DNA of 64,000 nucleotides from Algoriphagus hitonicola (GTDB lineage Bacteria; Bacteroidota; Bacteroidia; Cytophagales; Cyclobacteriaceae). Both the position numbers and the translations under genes were made by a program. The DNA is taken from NCBI RefSeq assembly GCF_900113375.1, contig NZ_FOPC01000001.1, forward strand, positions 310,001 to 374,000, written 5' to 3'. Shown here piece after piece: positions 1 to 8,600 of this stretch; the stretch's first letter is position 1; each line of letters starts with the position of its first letter. The notes under the pieces were generated by a model. That model was given only the letters and a program-made list of their open reading frames with translations, was not told where the DNA came from and made no database searches.

Positions 1-161
1 TGACCGATTTTTGAGAGCGTCTGTTTTTCAATCATAGGCTCAATCTAAGATTATGCTGACAATTTTTCTAAAAAAAGCAGCCGGAATATTTACGGTGATT
101 TCTGAACTATCTCACTGCTAATCAAAAATATAATCATAGATAAAATCTATTGATTTGAAAT

Positions 162-177
162 AGTGATCGTGATCACA
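162..177. promoter_or_regulatory. Crp/Fnr-family operator-like palindrome
   Basis: The sequence AGTGATCGTGATCACA fits the TGTGA-N6-TCACA pattern of the Crp/Fnr family with one mismatch, and contains the perfect inverted repeat GTGATC-GT-GATCAC. It ends about 46 bases before the cytochrome c peroxidase start, a sensible place for an activator. The factor itself is not in the window, so the assignment is by pattern only. Confidence 0.45.
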
Positions 178-223
178 ATCGGTTCAATTTTTAGGGTTCA
201 CATTTGTATAAAATTTGACTACT

Positions 224-1270
224 ATGAATCGCATCATACTACCTCTGCTTATCCTTGGCGCATTATTTTCCTGTGCTGAACCGTCGTCTTTGGATAAACC
301 TTTGATTTATGATCAAGAGGACCCCAATCGGCCCGAATTGATGAAAAAAGCGCAGGATGTTTTCCAATCGGTTACTCCAAGAGAATATACTCCCAATCCC
401 TATGAAAAAGTTCAACTGGGGAAAATGCTTTATTTCGACAATAGGCTTTCTAAGGATGGGAATATTTCCTGTAATTCCTGTCATAATCTAGAAACATTCG
501 GGGTAGATAATCTCCCCACTTCGCCTGGGGACACGCATGAGTTGGGAGGAAGAAACTCACCAACCACACTATACGCCTATATGCATAGACAGCAGTTTTG
601 GGATGGTCGGGCCAAAGACGTGGAAGAACAGGCCGGAATGCCGATTCTTAATCCTGTGGAGCATAATATTCCCTCAGAGGAGTTTCTGGTCGCACGCTTA
701 AAATCAATCCCAGAGTATGTGGAGAAATTTGCCAAAGTATATGGAGAGCAAACTCATGAAACGCTGACTTTTGATCATATCGGGGATGCGATTGGGGCCT
801 TTGAGCGGCGGTTGAATCCAAGAAGCCGATTTGATGAATATTTGGATGGCAATGATGAGATGCTTACCGCTTTGGAAAAAGAGGGGCTCACCATCTTTAT
901 GGACGAAGGTTGTACCACCTGTCACAGCGGTGTGGCCTTGGGAGGAAGTATGATCCAGAAATTCGGAGTGTATCAAGATTACTGGGAGCTCACAGGAAGT
1001 GAAACCATCGACAATGGACTTTATGACATCACCAAAAATGAGTCCGATCGATACCTATTTAAATCTCCAAGTTTGCGGAATATCGAAAAGACCTATCCCT
1101 ATTTTCATGATGGAAGTGTGGATAGTCTCTCAACCGCAGTACAGATCATGGCACAAACTCAGCTGGGTAAGGAGCTCGAAGAAGAAAAAGTGGAGAAAAT
1201 TGTTGCCTTCTTAAAATCACTGACTGCTACACCCGATGCTGAATTAATCGCGGTGAAAAATAGGGAATAA
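224..1270 (+). CDS. Di-haem cytochrome c peroxidase (MauG/CcpA family) lipoprotein
   Basis: Predicted periplasmic, lipid-anchored di-haem peroxidase that would reduce H2O2 with electrons from small c-type cytochromes. The ATG at 224 gives a short signal peptide with a lipobox (ALFSC, Cys17); an in-frame TTG nine bases upstream is less likely. Two CXXCH haem sites are visible, CNSCH at residues 83-87 and CTTCH at 230-234, the spacing expected for the two-domain family. At 348 residues the length is normal. The gene is monocistronic and preceded by a Crp/Fnr-like palindrome, which would fit redox or carbon control. The family also includes MauG-like enzymes that oxidise proteins, so the exact substrate is open. 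Confidence 0.9.
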   Translation: MNRIILPLLILGALFSCAEPSSLDKPLIYDQEDPNRPELMKKAQDVFQSVTPREYTPNPYEKVQLGKMLYFDNRLSKDGNISCNSCHNLETFGVDNLPTSPGDTHELGGRNSPTTLYAYMHRQQFWDGRAKDVEEQAGMPILNPVEHNIPSEEFLVARLKSIPEYVEKFAKVYGEQTHETLTFDHIGDAIGAFERRLNPRSRFDEYLDGNDEMLTALEKEGLTIFMDEGCTTCHSGVALGGSMIQKFGVYQDYWELTGSETIDNGLYDITKNESDRYLFKSPSLRNIEKTYPYFHDGSVDSLSTAVQIMAQTQLGKELEEEKVEKIVAFLKSLTATPDAELIAVKNRE

Positions 1271-1392
1271 GATCTCAGCATATAAATAAGCTGAAACGAA
1301 ATCTGGTTTTAATTTCAAAATTTTGGCTTTAAAAAGTCAAGGAACCCAAAATTGAAGTATATCTTAAGCAAATAAACTATTACGTTGATTGT

Positions 1393-3585
1393 ATGAGATC
1401 TATTACTTTCTATTTCCGGGTTTTTTGGCTTTTTCTTTTGCTCACTTCTTGGAATGTCTCTCAGGCCCAATCCATCAAATGGCATGACTCCGAAGACGCC
1501 TATTTTCAAATTCAATCCAATCAGATTGTCCGGCTAGAACTACCCGATCAGCGGTCCCAGATATTGGTGAGTGCGGAGGATTTGAGAACCGAGGCCAATC
1601 AGACGCTGAGTATTCGGGATTTTACTTTTTCAGACGACGGAAAAAAGCTCCTGATTTATACCAATACTAAGCGGGTTTGGCGACTCGAAACGCAAGGTGA
1701 TTATTGGGTGCTGGATTTGCAAAGTAAAAAGCTTCAGCAAGTAGGAAAAGACTTGAAAGCATCCTCTCTTCGCTTTGCCAAGTTTTCTCCCGATGCCAGT
1801 CAAGTGGCTTTTGTGAGCGAATACAATCTCTATGTGGAGGATTTGGAAAGCAGTAAAACAACCCAATTGACCTTTGACGGAAACCGAAAGCTGATCAACG
1901 GTACCTTCGATTGGGCCTATGAGGAGGAATTTGCTTCGCGCGATGGTTTTCAATGGAGCCCGGATGGGAAGCGGATTGCATTTTGGCAATTGGATGCCAA
2001 TCAGATTCGGGATTTTTACATGGTTAATAATACCGATTCAGTCTATTCTCAAATCATTCCTGTCGAATACCCGAAAGTGGGAGAATCCCCCTCTCCCGCA
2101 AAAATCGGGGTGATCGAATTGGCTGATCAGGAGCTTACTTGGCTGAATATCCCCGGAGATCCTGCCCAGCATTATTTGCCTCGGATGGAGTGGAATTCAC
2201 CGGATTTGCTTTTGCTGCAGCAGCTCAATCGCAAGCAAAATCAGTCTAAAATCTTTGCTGTAGATATTTCGAAAAACGAAGCAAAAGTCATTTTTGAGGA
2301 AGAAGATGAGGCTTGGATCGATGTACTTTCGAGCTGGGAAAATGTGTACGCGCTGACTTTCAGACATGAATTCCAATGGATCAATAATCGAAAGGAGTTT
2401 TTATGGTTTAGCGAAAAAGGAGGTTGGAGGCAGCTTTATAGAATTAGCTTGGATGGGAAAGAAACTCCGATAACTCCAGGAGAATATGATGTGATCAATT
2501 TGCTGCGTGTAGATGAGAAGAATAACCGGATTTATTTCCATGCGTCCCCAGAAAATGCCACCCAGAAATACCTGTATGCTGCGCGATTGGATGGAAAAGG
2601 GAAAGCCGAACGAATCACTCCCGAAGTCTTGGAAGGCACGAATGTATATTCGGTTTCGCCGAGCGGAAAATTTGCCTTCCATCAATTTCAGAACGCTTTT
2701 ACCCGTCCGATGGGCGAATGGATCAGCCTTCCTGATCACAAATCCTTAGACGAAGGGAGAAGCATTATAGCAAACCTTTCGAAAAATCAGGAAGAAAAGA
2801 AGGTCGAGTTTTTCAAAATAAAAACTGAAGATGGGACAGAAATGGACGGCTGGATGGTCAAACCGAATGATTTTGATCCAACAAAAAAATATCCAGTGGT
2901 TTTCTACGTGTACACTGAGCCTTGGGGTGCCAATGTCAAAGATACCTACGGAGTGGGCCGAAATCGACTTTACGATGGTGACATGGCAGCGGATGGCTAT
3001 ATCTACATTTCGATCGATAATCGGGGAACTCCCGCCCCGAAAGGAAGAGCTTGGCGAAAAAGTATATATCGCAAAATCGGTCGATTAAATATTGCTGATC
3101 AAGCAGCAGCGGCAAAGCAAATCTTGGAATGGGATTACGTGGACCCAGATCGGGTGGCCGTTTGGGGCTGGTCCGGTGGAGGTTCGGCTACGTTGAATCT
3201 GCTTTTTCAGCATCCTGAAATTTATAAAACGGGTGTTTCCATTGCTGCTGTAGCTAATCAGTTGACCTATGACAATATCTATCAGGAGCGCTACATGGGT
3301 TTGCCTCAGGAGAATTTGGAGGATTTTGTGGCGGGTTCGCCGATTACCCATGCCAAAAACCTGCAGGGCAACTTACTCTACATTCACGGGACCACGGATG
3401 ACAATGTGCACTACGCCAATGCGGATATGCTGGTCAATGAACTGATCAAACATGGCAAAATTTTCCAATTTATGCCTTATCCCAACCGCTCTCACTCGAT
3501 TTCTGAAGGGGAGGGAACCAATGCTCATCTAAAAAAATTATACACCGATTATTTGAAAAGACATTGTCCTCCGGGAGGAAGATGA
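1393..3585 (+). CDS. S9 family prolyl (di/tri)peptidyl peptidase, DPP-IV type
   Basis: Secreted serine peptidase expected to remove dipeptides or tripeptides after proline from peptide N-termini in the periplasm or at the cell surface. The first 25 residues form a signal peptide ending near SQAQ. An N-terminal beta-propeller domain (about residues 30-480) is followed by an alpha/beta hydrolase domain. The catalytic triad is readable: Ser594 in GWSGGGS, Asp669 in GTTDDNVH and His701 in NRSHS. The 730-residue length is typical for DPP-IV and prolyl tripeptidyl peptidases of Bacteroidota. The choice between di- and tripeptidyl activity cannot be made from the sequence alone. Confidence 0.92.
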   Translation: MRSITFYFRVFWLFLLLTSWNVSQAQSIKWHDSEDAYFQIQSNQIVRLELPDQRSQILVSAEDLRTEANQTLSIRDFTFSDDGKKLLIYTNTKRVWRLETQGDYWVLDLQSKKLQQVGKDLKASSLRFAKFSPDASQVAFVSEYNLYVEDLESSKTTQLTFDGNRKLINGTFDWAYEEEFASRDGFQWSPDGKRIAFWQLDANQIRDFYMVNNTDSVYSQIIPVEYPKVGESPSPAKIGVIELADQELTWLNIPGDPAQHYLPRMEWNSPDLLLLQQLNRKQNQSKIFAVDISKNEAKVIFEEEDEAWIDVLSSWENVYALTFRHEFQWINNRKEFLWFSEKGGWRQLYRISLDGKETPITPGEYDVINLLRVDEKNNRIYFHASPENATQKYLYAARLDGKGKAERITPEVLEGTNVYSVSPSGKFAFHQFQNAFTRPMGEWISLPDHKSLDEGRSIIANLSKNQEEKKVEFFKIKTEDGTEMDGWMVKPNDFDPTKKYPVVFYVYTEPWGANVKDTYGVGRNRLYDGDMAADGYIYISIDNRGTPAPKGRAWRKSIYRKIGRLNIADQAAAAKQILEWDYVDPDRVAVWGWSGGGSATLNLLFQHPEIYKTGVSIAAVANQLTYDNIYQERYMGLPQENLEDFVAGSPITHAKNLQGNLLYIHGTTDDNVHYANADMLVNELIKHGKIFQFMPYPNRSHSISEGEGTNAHLKKLYTDYLKRHCPPGGR

Positions 3586-3621
3586 GAGTTTAGAATCAAG
3601 AGACAAGAGCTTAGATTTAAG

Positions 3622-3638
3622 GAATATTGAAAATATTC
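3622..3638. repeat. Small perfect inverted repeat
   Basis: GAATATT and AATATTC flank a three-base loop in the gap between the S9 peptidase and the ATPase gene. It is AT-only and could be a weak terminator or nothing. Confidence 0.3.
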
Positions 3639-3705
3639 AGATCAAAATTTTTCTAATACCGATCTTGAATTCCCTTGAAAAGGGATTGTTTATTTGAAAA
3701 AATGC

Positions 3706-3801
3706 TTTGAGTTCAGATCAAAATATAGAAAAATTGGTTTGAGTTCAGAGCAAAAAATATTAATTTTGGTTTGAAGTCAAATCAAAATATTGTGGAAGAG
3801 C
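3706..3801 (+). repeat. Three 32-bp tandem repeats, each with a palindromic TTTGA...TCAAA core
   Basis: Copies begin at 3706, 3738 and 3770, exactly 32 bases apart. Each opens with a TTTGA-N7-TCAAA-like inverted repeat: TTTGAGTTCAGATCAAA, TTTGAGTTCAGAGCAAA and TTTGAAGTCAAATCAAA; an AAATAT-like tail follows. The third copy contains the probable start codon of the ATPase gene, so the array covers its promoter and leader. Since 32 is not a multiple of three, it is not a protein repeat. Function unknown; an operator array or recombination trace is possible. Confidence 0.8.
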
Positions 3802-4994
3802 TTGTTAATTATCAGAATATTCTTCTCACCAATGTCAAAAAACATTGGAGAAGGTATCTTTTTACAGAATTACATGCGGATGAGCGCCTATTGGGAATCA
3901 AGGGGCTAAGAGGGGTTGGTAAAACCACGCTTTTGCTTCAATACTTAGTCGGTGCCTTAGAAAAAGGGACCAAAGGGCTGTTTGTAACAGCAGAACACCC
4001 ATATTTTTATCAGCATAGTATTTTTGATTTGGCGTCTTTGTGGGTTTCCTATGGAGGAGACTTGTTGTTGATTGATGAAATTCACAAATACCCGAATTGG
4101 TCTCGAGAGTTGAAATTAATCTATGACGGCTTTCCTCATTTGCAGGTGATTTTTACCAGTTCATCGGCTTTGGATCTCTATCAGGGAGAAGCGGATTTGA
4201 GCAGAAGACTCGATGTGCAAGTTCTCCATGGATTATCTTTTAGGGAGTATCTTTCGCTTAATGGAATTGGACATTTTGAGTCGGTTACCTTGGAGGAAAT
4301 TTCTGCCGATCCGCAGAAGATTCCATCTGAAATTATCAATCAGCTTAAAAGCCCCATTTTACCTTTATTTAAAAACTATTTGGCTTCTGGATATTTTCCA
4401 TTTTCGAATGAACTAAAAAAGGAACGCATCCCTCAACGCCTGATTCAAATTCTAAATACTGTTTTGGAGTCCGATCTTTCTATGGTAGAAGGTTACAGCG
4501 CTGCCAATGTCACCAAAATCAAAAATCTGCTGGGTGTGATTTCGGAAACGGTACCTTTTGAACCTAATATTTCAAAACTGGCTGAGAGAATGCATTTGGG
4601 TAGAAATACCATCAATATCTATTTGAAGAATTTGGAAGATGCCAAAATCCTCAATCTTCTTTTTGAACGAGTTAAAGGGATTAGCCAACTTCAAAAGCCG
4701 GCAAAAATCTATCTTGAAAACAGTAATTTTCTATATGCTTTTCAGCAAAATCCCTCAATAGGCACCATTCGAGAAACTTATATACTCAATCAGCTTCGTA
4801 ATTCTGGACATCTGGTCGGGTCGAGTAAAAAGGGGGATTTCAAAATAGACGAAAGTATAGTGCTGGAAGTGGGCGGTAGAAATAAAGATTACACTCAAAT
4901 AAAGGAAGTTGATAATGCTTACCTAGCTGTCGATGATCTTGAGATTGGCTTTGGAAATAAAATTCCACTTTGGCTTTTTGGGTTCTTATATTGA
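3771..4994 (+). CDS. AAA_14/DUF4143 family P-loop ATPase
   Basis: Predicted ATPase of the COG1373 type, with an AAA core and a DUF4143 C-terminal half; the cellular role of the family is unknown. Walker A is GLRGVGKT at residues 45-52 and Walker B is LLLIDEIHKY near 98-107. A winged-helix-like stretch follows near 270-300, and the C-terminus has the nuclease-like LEVGGRNKD segment seen in DUF4143 proteins. No ATG lies near the expected N-terminus. The TTG at 3771, inside the third 32-bp repeat, gives about 30 residues before the conserved RYLF, which is the family norm; a GTG at 3792 is the alternative. Such genes are scattered and often strain-variable. Confidence 0.85.
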   Translation: MKSNQNIVEELVNYQNILLTNVKKHWRRYLFTELHADERLLGIKGLRGVGKTTLLLQYLVGALEKGTKGLFVTAEHPYFYQHSIFDLASLWVSYGGDLLLIDEIHKYPNWSRELKLIYDGFPHLQVIFTSSSALDLYQGEADLSRRLDVQVLHGLSFREYLSLNGIGHFESVTLEEISADPQKIPSEIINQLKSPILPLFKNYLASGYFPFSNELKKERIPQRLIQILNTVLESDLSMVEGYSAANVTKIKNLLGVISETVPFEPNISKLAERMHLGRNTINIYLKNLEDAKILNLLFERVKGISQLQKPAKIYLENSNFLYAFQQNPSIGTIRETYILNQLRNSGHLVGSSKKGDFKIDESIVLEVGGRNKDYTQIKEVDNAYLAVDDLEIGFGNKIPLWLFGFLY

Positions 4995-5056
4995 GTTGTT
5001 TTTTGGAAATCTAATGTGTCCTAAATCTATTGATAAAAAAAATAGTTTAACTAAAT

Positions 5057-6688
5057 ATGATAAGAATCAAAAATGTATTGATATTGATTTTGACACTAAT
5101 GTCACATTCGGTTTTAGCCCAAAATCTTCCCACCCGTGCCGATACCTTAAGAGGAAGTATCACGCCCGAGCGGGAATGGTGGGATTTGAATTATTACCAT
5201 CTCTCGGTGGAGGTTTTTCCCGAAGAGCAGTCCATCAAAGGAAAAAATCTCGTCCGTTACCAAGTTAAAAAACCTGCTCAGATCCTTCAGATTGATCTGC
5301 AGGAGCCCATGGAGATTACCTTGGTAAAGCAGGATGGGATTGAACTTTCATTTAAGCGGGAAGGTGCAGCACATTTTATCAGTTTAAAGAAAGAACAAAA
5401 GTTGGGCGAAATTGAAGAATTGGAAATTAGCTATGAAGGCAAGCCTAAGGTTGCCTTTCGTCCCCCTTGGGATGGCGGAATTACCTGGCAAAAGGATGCC
5501 AATGGCGAGCACCTGATCGCCAACTCAAACCAAGGAATCGGTTCCAGTATTTGGTGGCCGAGCAAGGATCATCCCGCTGATGAAGTGGATAGTATGATGA
5601 TTTCGGTGACCGTGCCCAAAGATCTTATGGATGTATCCAATGGACGGCTGATCGAGGTGGAGGAAAATGAAAAGACCAAGACTTACCATTGGTTTGTCTC
5701 CAATCCCATCAATGACTACGGAGTCAATATCAGCATCGGGGATTATGTGCATTTTGGTGAGGAATATGAAGGGGAAAAAGGAACCCTTACCATGGATTAT
5801 TATGTCTTGCGGAACAACCTGGAGAAAGCCAAGAAGCAGTTTCAGGATGCTATCCGCATGATGGAGGCCTTTGAGCATTGGTTTGGTCCCTATCCTTTTT
5901 ATGAAGATGGCTTTAAACTCATCGAGGTGCCCTACTTGGGGATGGAGCATCAGAGTGCCGTCACCTATGGCAATGGCTATCAAAACGGGTATTTGGGTCG
6001 GGATTTGAGCGGAACTGGCTGGGGTCTGAAATTTGACTTTATCATCATTCATGAGGCGGGACACGAGTGGTTTGCCAACAATATCACCTATCAGGATGTA
6101 GCTGATATGTGGATTCACGAGAGCTTTACCAATTACTCCGAAAGCTTATTTCTCGAGTATTTTTATGGAAAAGAAGCGGGGCAGGAATATGTTCGCGGGA
6201 CACGAATGAATATTGCCAACCAAAGCCCGATAATCGGAATCTATGGGGTCAATCGTCGGGGTTCGGGAGATATGTATTACAAAGGAGGGAATCTGCTCAA
6301 TACGCTGCGAGAGGTGATTGCAAACGATGAAAAATGGAGGAGTATTCTACGAGGATTGAATGAGGAATTTTACCATCAAACCGTGACTACTCGCGAGGTG
6401 GAGGAGTATATGGCTCAACGGGCAGGGATAGATTTGCAGCCCTTTTTTGATCAATACTTGAGAGCGAGCAGCCTTCCGGTTTTGGAGTATTATTTCACCG
6501 AAAAAAGTACGCTCCATTACCGATGGAATGGAACCGTTCCTGCTTTTGCTATGCCAGTGGATGTGATGCTAGGAGAGGAGAAAATCAGATTGAAGCCGAC
6601 TACGGAATGGCAGGAAATGAACGTGAGAGATCAAGCTGATTTGGAGTCAGATCCGGATTTCTATATATCGGTATTGAAGATGCGGTAA
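5057..6688 (+). CDS. M1 family metallopeptidase (gluzincin aminopeptidase), secreted
   Basis: Zinc aminopeptidase-like protein exported by a signal peptide (residues 1-21, ending VLAQ). The zinc site is intact: HEAGH at 332-336 and the third ligand Glu355 in WIHES, with the canonical 18-residue spacing. The exopeptidase motif usually written GxMEN reads GMEHQS here, so the N-terminal-amine recognition residue differs. At 543 residues it lacks the long C-terminal HEAT-like domain of 850-residue members and matches the short secreted Bacteroidota type. It begins about 60 bases after the ATPase gene with no clear operon link. Peptide substrate unknown. Confidence 0.9.
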   Translation: MIRIKNVLILILTLMSHSVLAQNLPTRADTLRGSITPEREWWDLNYYHLSVEVFPEEQSIKGKNLVRYQVKKPAQILQIDLQEPMEITLVKQDGIELSFKREGAAHFISLKKEQKLGEIEELEISYEGKPKVAFRPPWDGGITWQKDANGEHLIANSNQGIGSSIWWPSKDHPADEVDSMMISVTVPKDLMDVSNGRLIEVEENEKTKTYHWFVSNPINDYGVNISIGDYVHFGEEYEGEKGTLTMDYYVLRNNLEKAKKQFQDAIRMMEAFEHWFGPYPFYEDGFKLIEVPYLGMEHQSAVTYGNGYQNGYLGRDLSGTGWGLKFDFIIIHEAGHEWFANNITYQDVADMWIHESFTNYSESLFLEYFYGKEAGQEYVRGTRMNIANQSPIIGIYGVNRRGSGDMYYKGGNLLNTLREVIANDEKWRSILRGLNEEFYHQTVTTREVEEYMAQRAGIDLQPFFDQYLRASSLPVLEYYFTEKSTLHYRWNGTVPAFAMPVDVMLGEEKIRLKPTTEWQEMNVRDQADLESDPDFYISVLKMR

Positions 6689-6783
6689 TGGACCAATTGA
6701 ATCGCAAAAAGGCTGGAATCCTTAATCAGACTTCGTTTTTTGGGCTTCGTTTTTTTACCTTATTCTAAAATTTGAACTCATTG

Positions 6784-7617
6784 ATGATGAACTCAACAAA
6801 GAAATATTCGCAGTTGATAGGGGTTACAGGCTTAATTATATTGATTTCTTGTCAACAGCAGGAAGAGGAAAAAGAGGTCAAGGTATTTCCTTTGGCTGAG
6901 GCCGAATGGATTGATTTGAGCTATACGTTTGATTCGACGACACTTTATTGGCCAAATAATCCGGATGGCTTTCAGTTGCGGGAAGATGCCGCTGGTATGA
7001 CTGATTTGGGCTATTATTATTCTTCTTATACGCTATTGACTCCCGAACACGGAGGGACGCACTTGGATGCCCCAATTCATTTTTATGAAAATGGAGAAAC
7101 AGTGGATGAGCTTTCGCTTTCCAAATTGACGGGTGAGGCTGTGGTGATCGATGTCAGTGCTCAGGCACTGGACAATCGGGATTACTTGATTGATTCGGTG
7201 GCTGTTTTGGATTGGGAAAAGGAGTATGGGCAAATTCCCGACAATGCCATGGTCTTGTTTCGAACGGGTTATGGACAGTTTTATCCAGACCGAGAAGGGT
7301 ATTTCGGCACCGCCAAAACCGGTGAAGAAGCGATTCCCGAATTACATTTTCCTGGAATTGATCCCGAAATGGCCGCTTGGCTTGTCAAAAACCGTAAAAT
7401 CAAAGCCGTAGGATTGGATACTCCAAGTTTGGATTATGGACAGTCCAAAGACTTTGCGGCACATCAAGCCTTAATGGAAGCGCAGATTCCGGGTTTTGAA
7501 AATCTTGCTAATTTGGATCAGTTGCCCGCCAAAGGAATTTATGTGGTGGCGCTGCCCATGAAAATCAAAGGAGGAAGCGGTGGCCCACTTCGGGTGATTG
7601 CCACGGTTTTGGAGTGA
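6784..7617 (+). CDS. Cyclase-family (kynurenine formamidase-like) lipoprotein
   Basis: Member of the metal-dependent Cyclase family (PF04199), whose members hydrolyse amide or lactone bonds, for example N-formylkynurenine. The metal motif HGGTHLDAPIHF occupies residues 89-100 and the GLDTPSLDYG segment follows later. The N-terminus is a lipoprotein signal (LILISC, Cys23), so this copy acts outside the cytoplasm, unlike the classical tryptophan-pathway KynB. ATG codons at 6784 and 6787 are both possible; the upstream TTG is unlikely. It converges with the PIG-L gene. No tryptophan genes are adjacent, so the kynurenine role is not supported. Confidence 0.82.
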   Translation: MMNSTKKYSQLIGVTGLIILISCQQQEEEKEVKVFPLAEAEWIDLSYTFDSTTLYWPNNPDGFQLREDAAGMTDLGYYYSSYTLLTPEHGGTHLDAPIHFYENGETVDELSLSKLTGEAVVIDVSAQALDNRDYLIDSVAVLDWEKEYGQIPDNAMVLFRTGYGQFYPDREGYFGTAKTGEEAIPELHFPGIDPEMAAWLVKNRKIKAVGLDTPSLDYGQSKDFAAHQALMEAQIPGFENLANLDQLPAKGIYVVALPMKIKGGSGGPLRVIATVLE

Positions 7618-7626
7618 TTTTTGAGG

Positions 7627-8511
7627 TTAATTATTGGATTTCCCTAGCATAGGAAATAAGCGCTTAATCTCTGATTCGCTGGGTTGGCTGCCGTATTCGC
7701 AGATCTCAAAAGCTTCTGCAAATTGAGCTTTATCTGCAGCTTCGCTTCCATACCATTGTTCCAAAGCTGCTCTGACGCTTGGATTTGGAGCCAATGCTCG
7801 TTTGGACTTTAGCCATTGGATTCGTTCTTCTTTACCTTCTGGAATTTCATCCGGGTCATTTGATATCCAAGGGAGCCATTCATAAAACTGGGATACATGG
7901 GCATCCAATGCATAAATTTTTTGATCGATCACCGAGGTAATGTCGATGGCGATATCCGGTGAAAAAGGATTGGGTTTTTCAAAATGGTCCTGATAGTATA
8001 AGAAAACTGGATTTTTGCGCAGCGGAGGAGTATCGGCCGCTATATTGGGAACGCCCACCATAAAAGCCGCATCCTGAACCAAAACTCCGGTATAGCGATG
8101 ATCGGGATGATAGTCATTGGTGCGATGTGAAATGACCACATCCGCTTCCCATTCCCTGATTTTCCGGATCACATCTTTTCGGATTTCCAACGTAGGCATG
8201 AGTTCTCCGTCATGATTATCCAAGACTTCATAGGTGATGCCCAGTCTTCGGGCGACTTCCTGGGTTTCTGCATTTCGGCGAACCGCAAGCATACCACCAC
8301 CCATTTCCATATGCCCGGCGTCACCATTGGTGATGGAGAGGAATTTAACTTCGTGACCTAGTTGGGAAAAAAGGGCCGCAGTTCCTCCTGATTTGATATC
8401 GCAATCGTCGGGATGTGCTCCGATCATCAGGATTCGCAGGGGTTTTTCCTGAGCCAATCCGAGTTGAAATAGAAAGCAGGAGAGGATTAGGGTGAAGATT
8501 CTGGTTTTCAT
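7627..8511 (-). CDS. PIG-L family (LmbE-like) deacetylase, secreted
   Basis: Zinc-dependent N-deacetylase of the LmbE/PIG-L family, usually acting on N-acetylglucosamine-containing small molecules or glycans. A signal peptide (residues 1-20, ending LGLAQ) sends it to the periplasm. The signature AHPDD is at 32-36 and the second metal and catalytic motif HPDH at 135-138, both intact. Length 294 residues is normal. It stands alone between a convergent cyclase gene (10-base gap) and the DUF1460 gene on the same strand 89 bases upstream. The acetylated substrate cannot be named. Confidence 0.88.
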   Translation of the reverse strand: MKTRIFTLILSCFLFQLGLAQEKPLRILMIGAHPDDCDIKSGGTAALFSQLGHEVKFLSITNGDAGHMEMGGGMLAVRRNAETQEVARRLGITYEVLDNHDGELMPTLEIRKDVIRKIREWEADVVISHRTNDYHPDHRYTGVLVQDAAFMVGVPNIAADTPPLRKNPVFLYYQDHFEKPNPFSPDIAIDITSVIDQKIYALDAHVSQFYEWLPWISNDPDEIPEGKEERIQWLKSKRALAPNPSVRAALEQWYGSEAADKAQFAEAFEICEYGSQPSESEIKRLFPMLGKSNN

Positions 8512-8600
8512 AGGTTTTTGGGTAGAGATTTATGTCTAAACCTAAGTTAGACTAGGAAAACAAGCAAGCCAAATTGTATCTATGGTGAATTTGGAATTGC

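Noticed and set aside
215..223. TTG start for the cytochrome c peroxidase
   Set aside because: The ATG at 224 gives a standard lipoprotein signal with normal length; the TTG adds three residues only.
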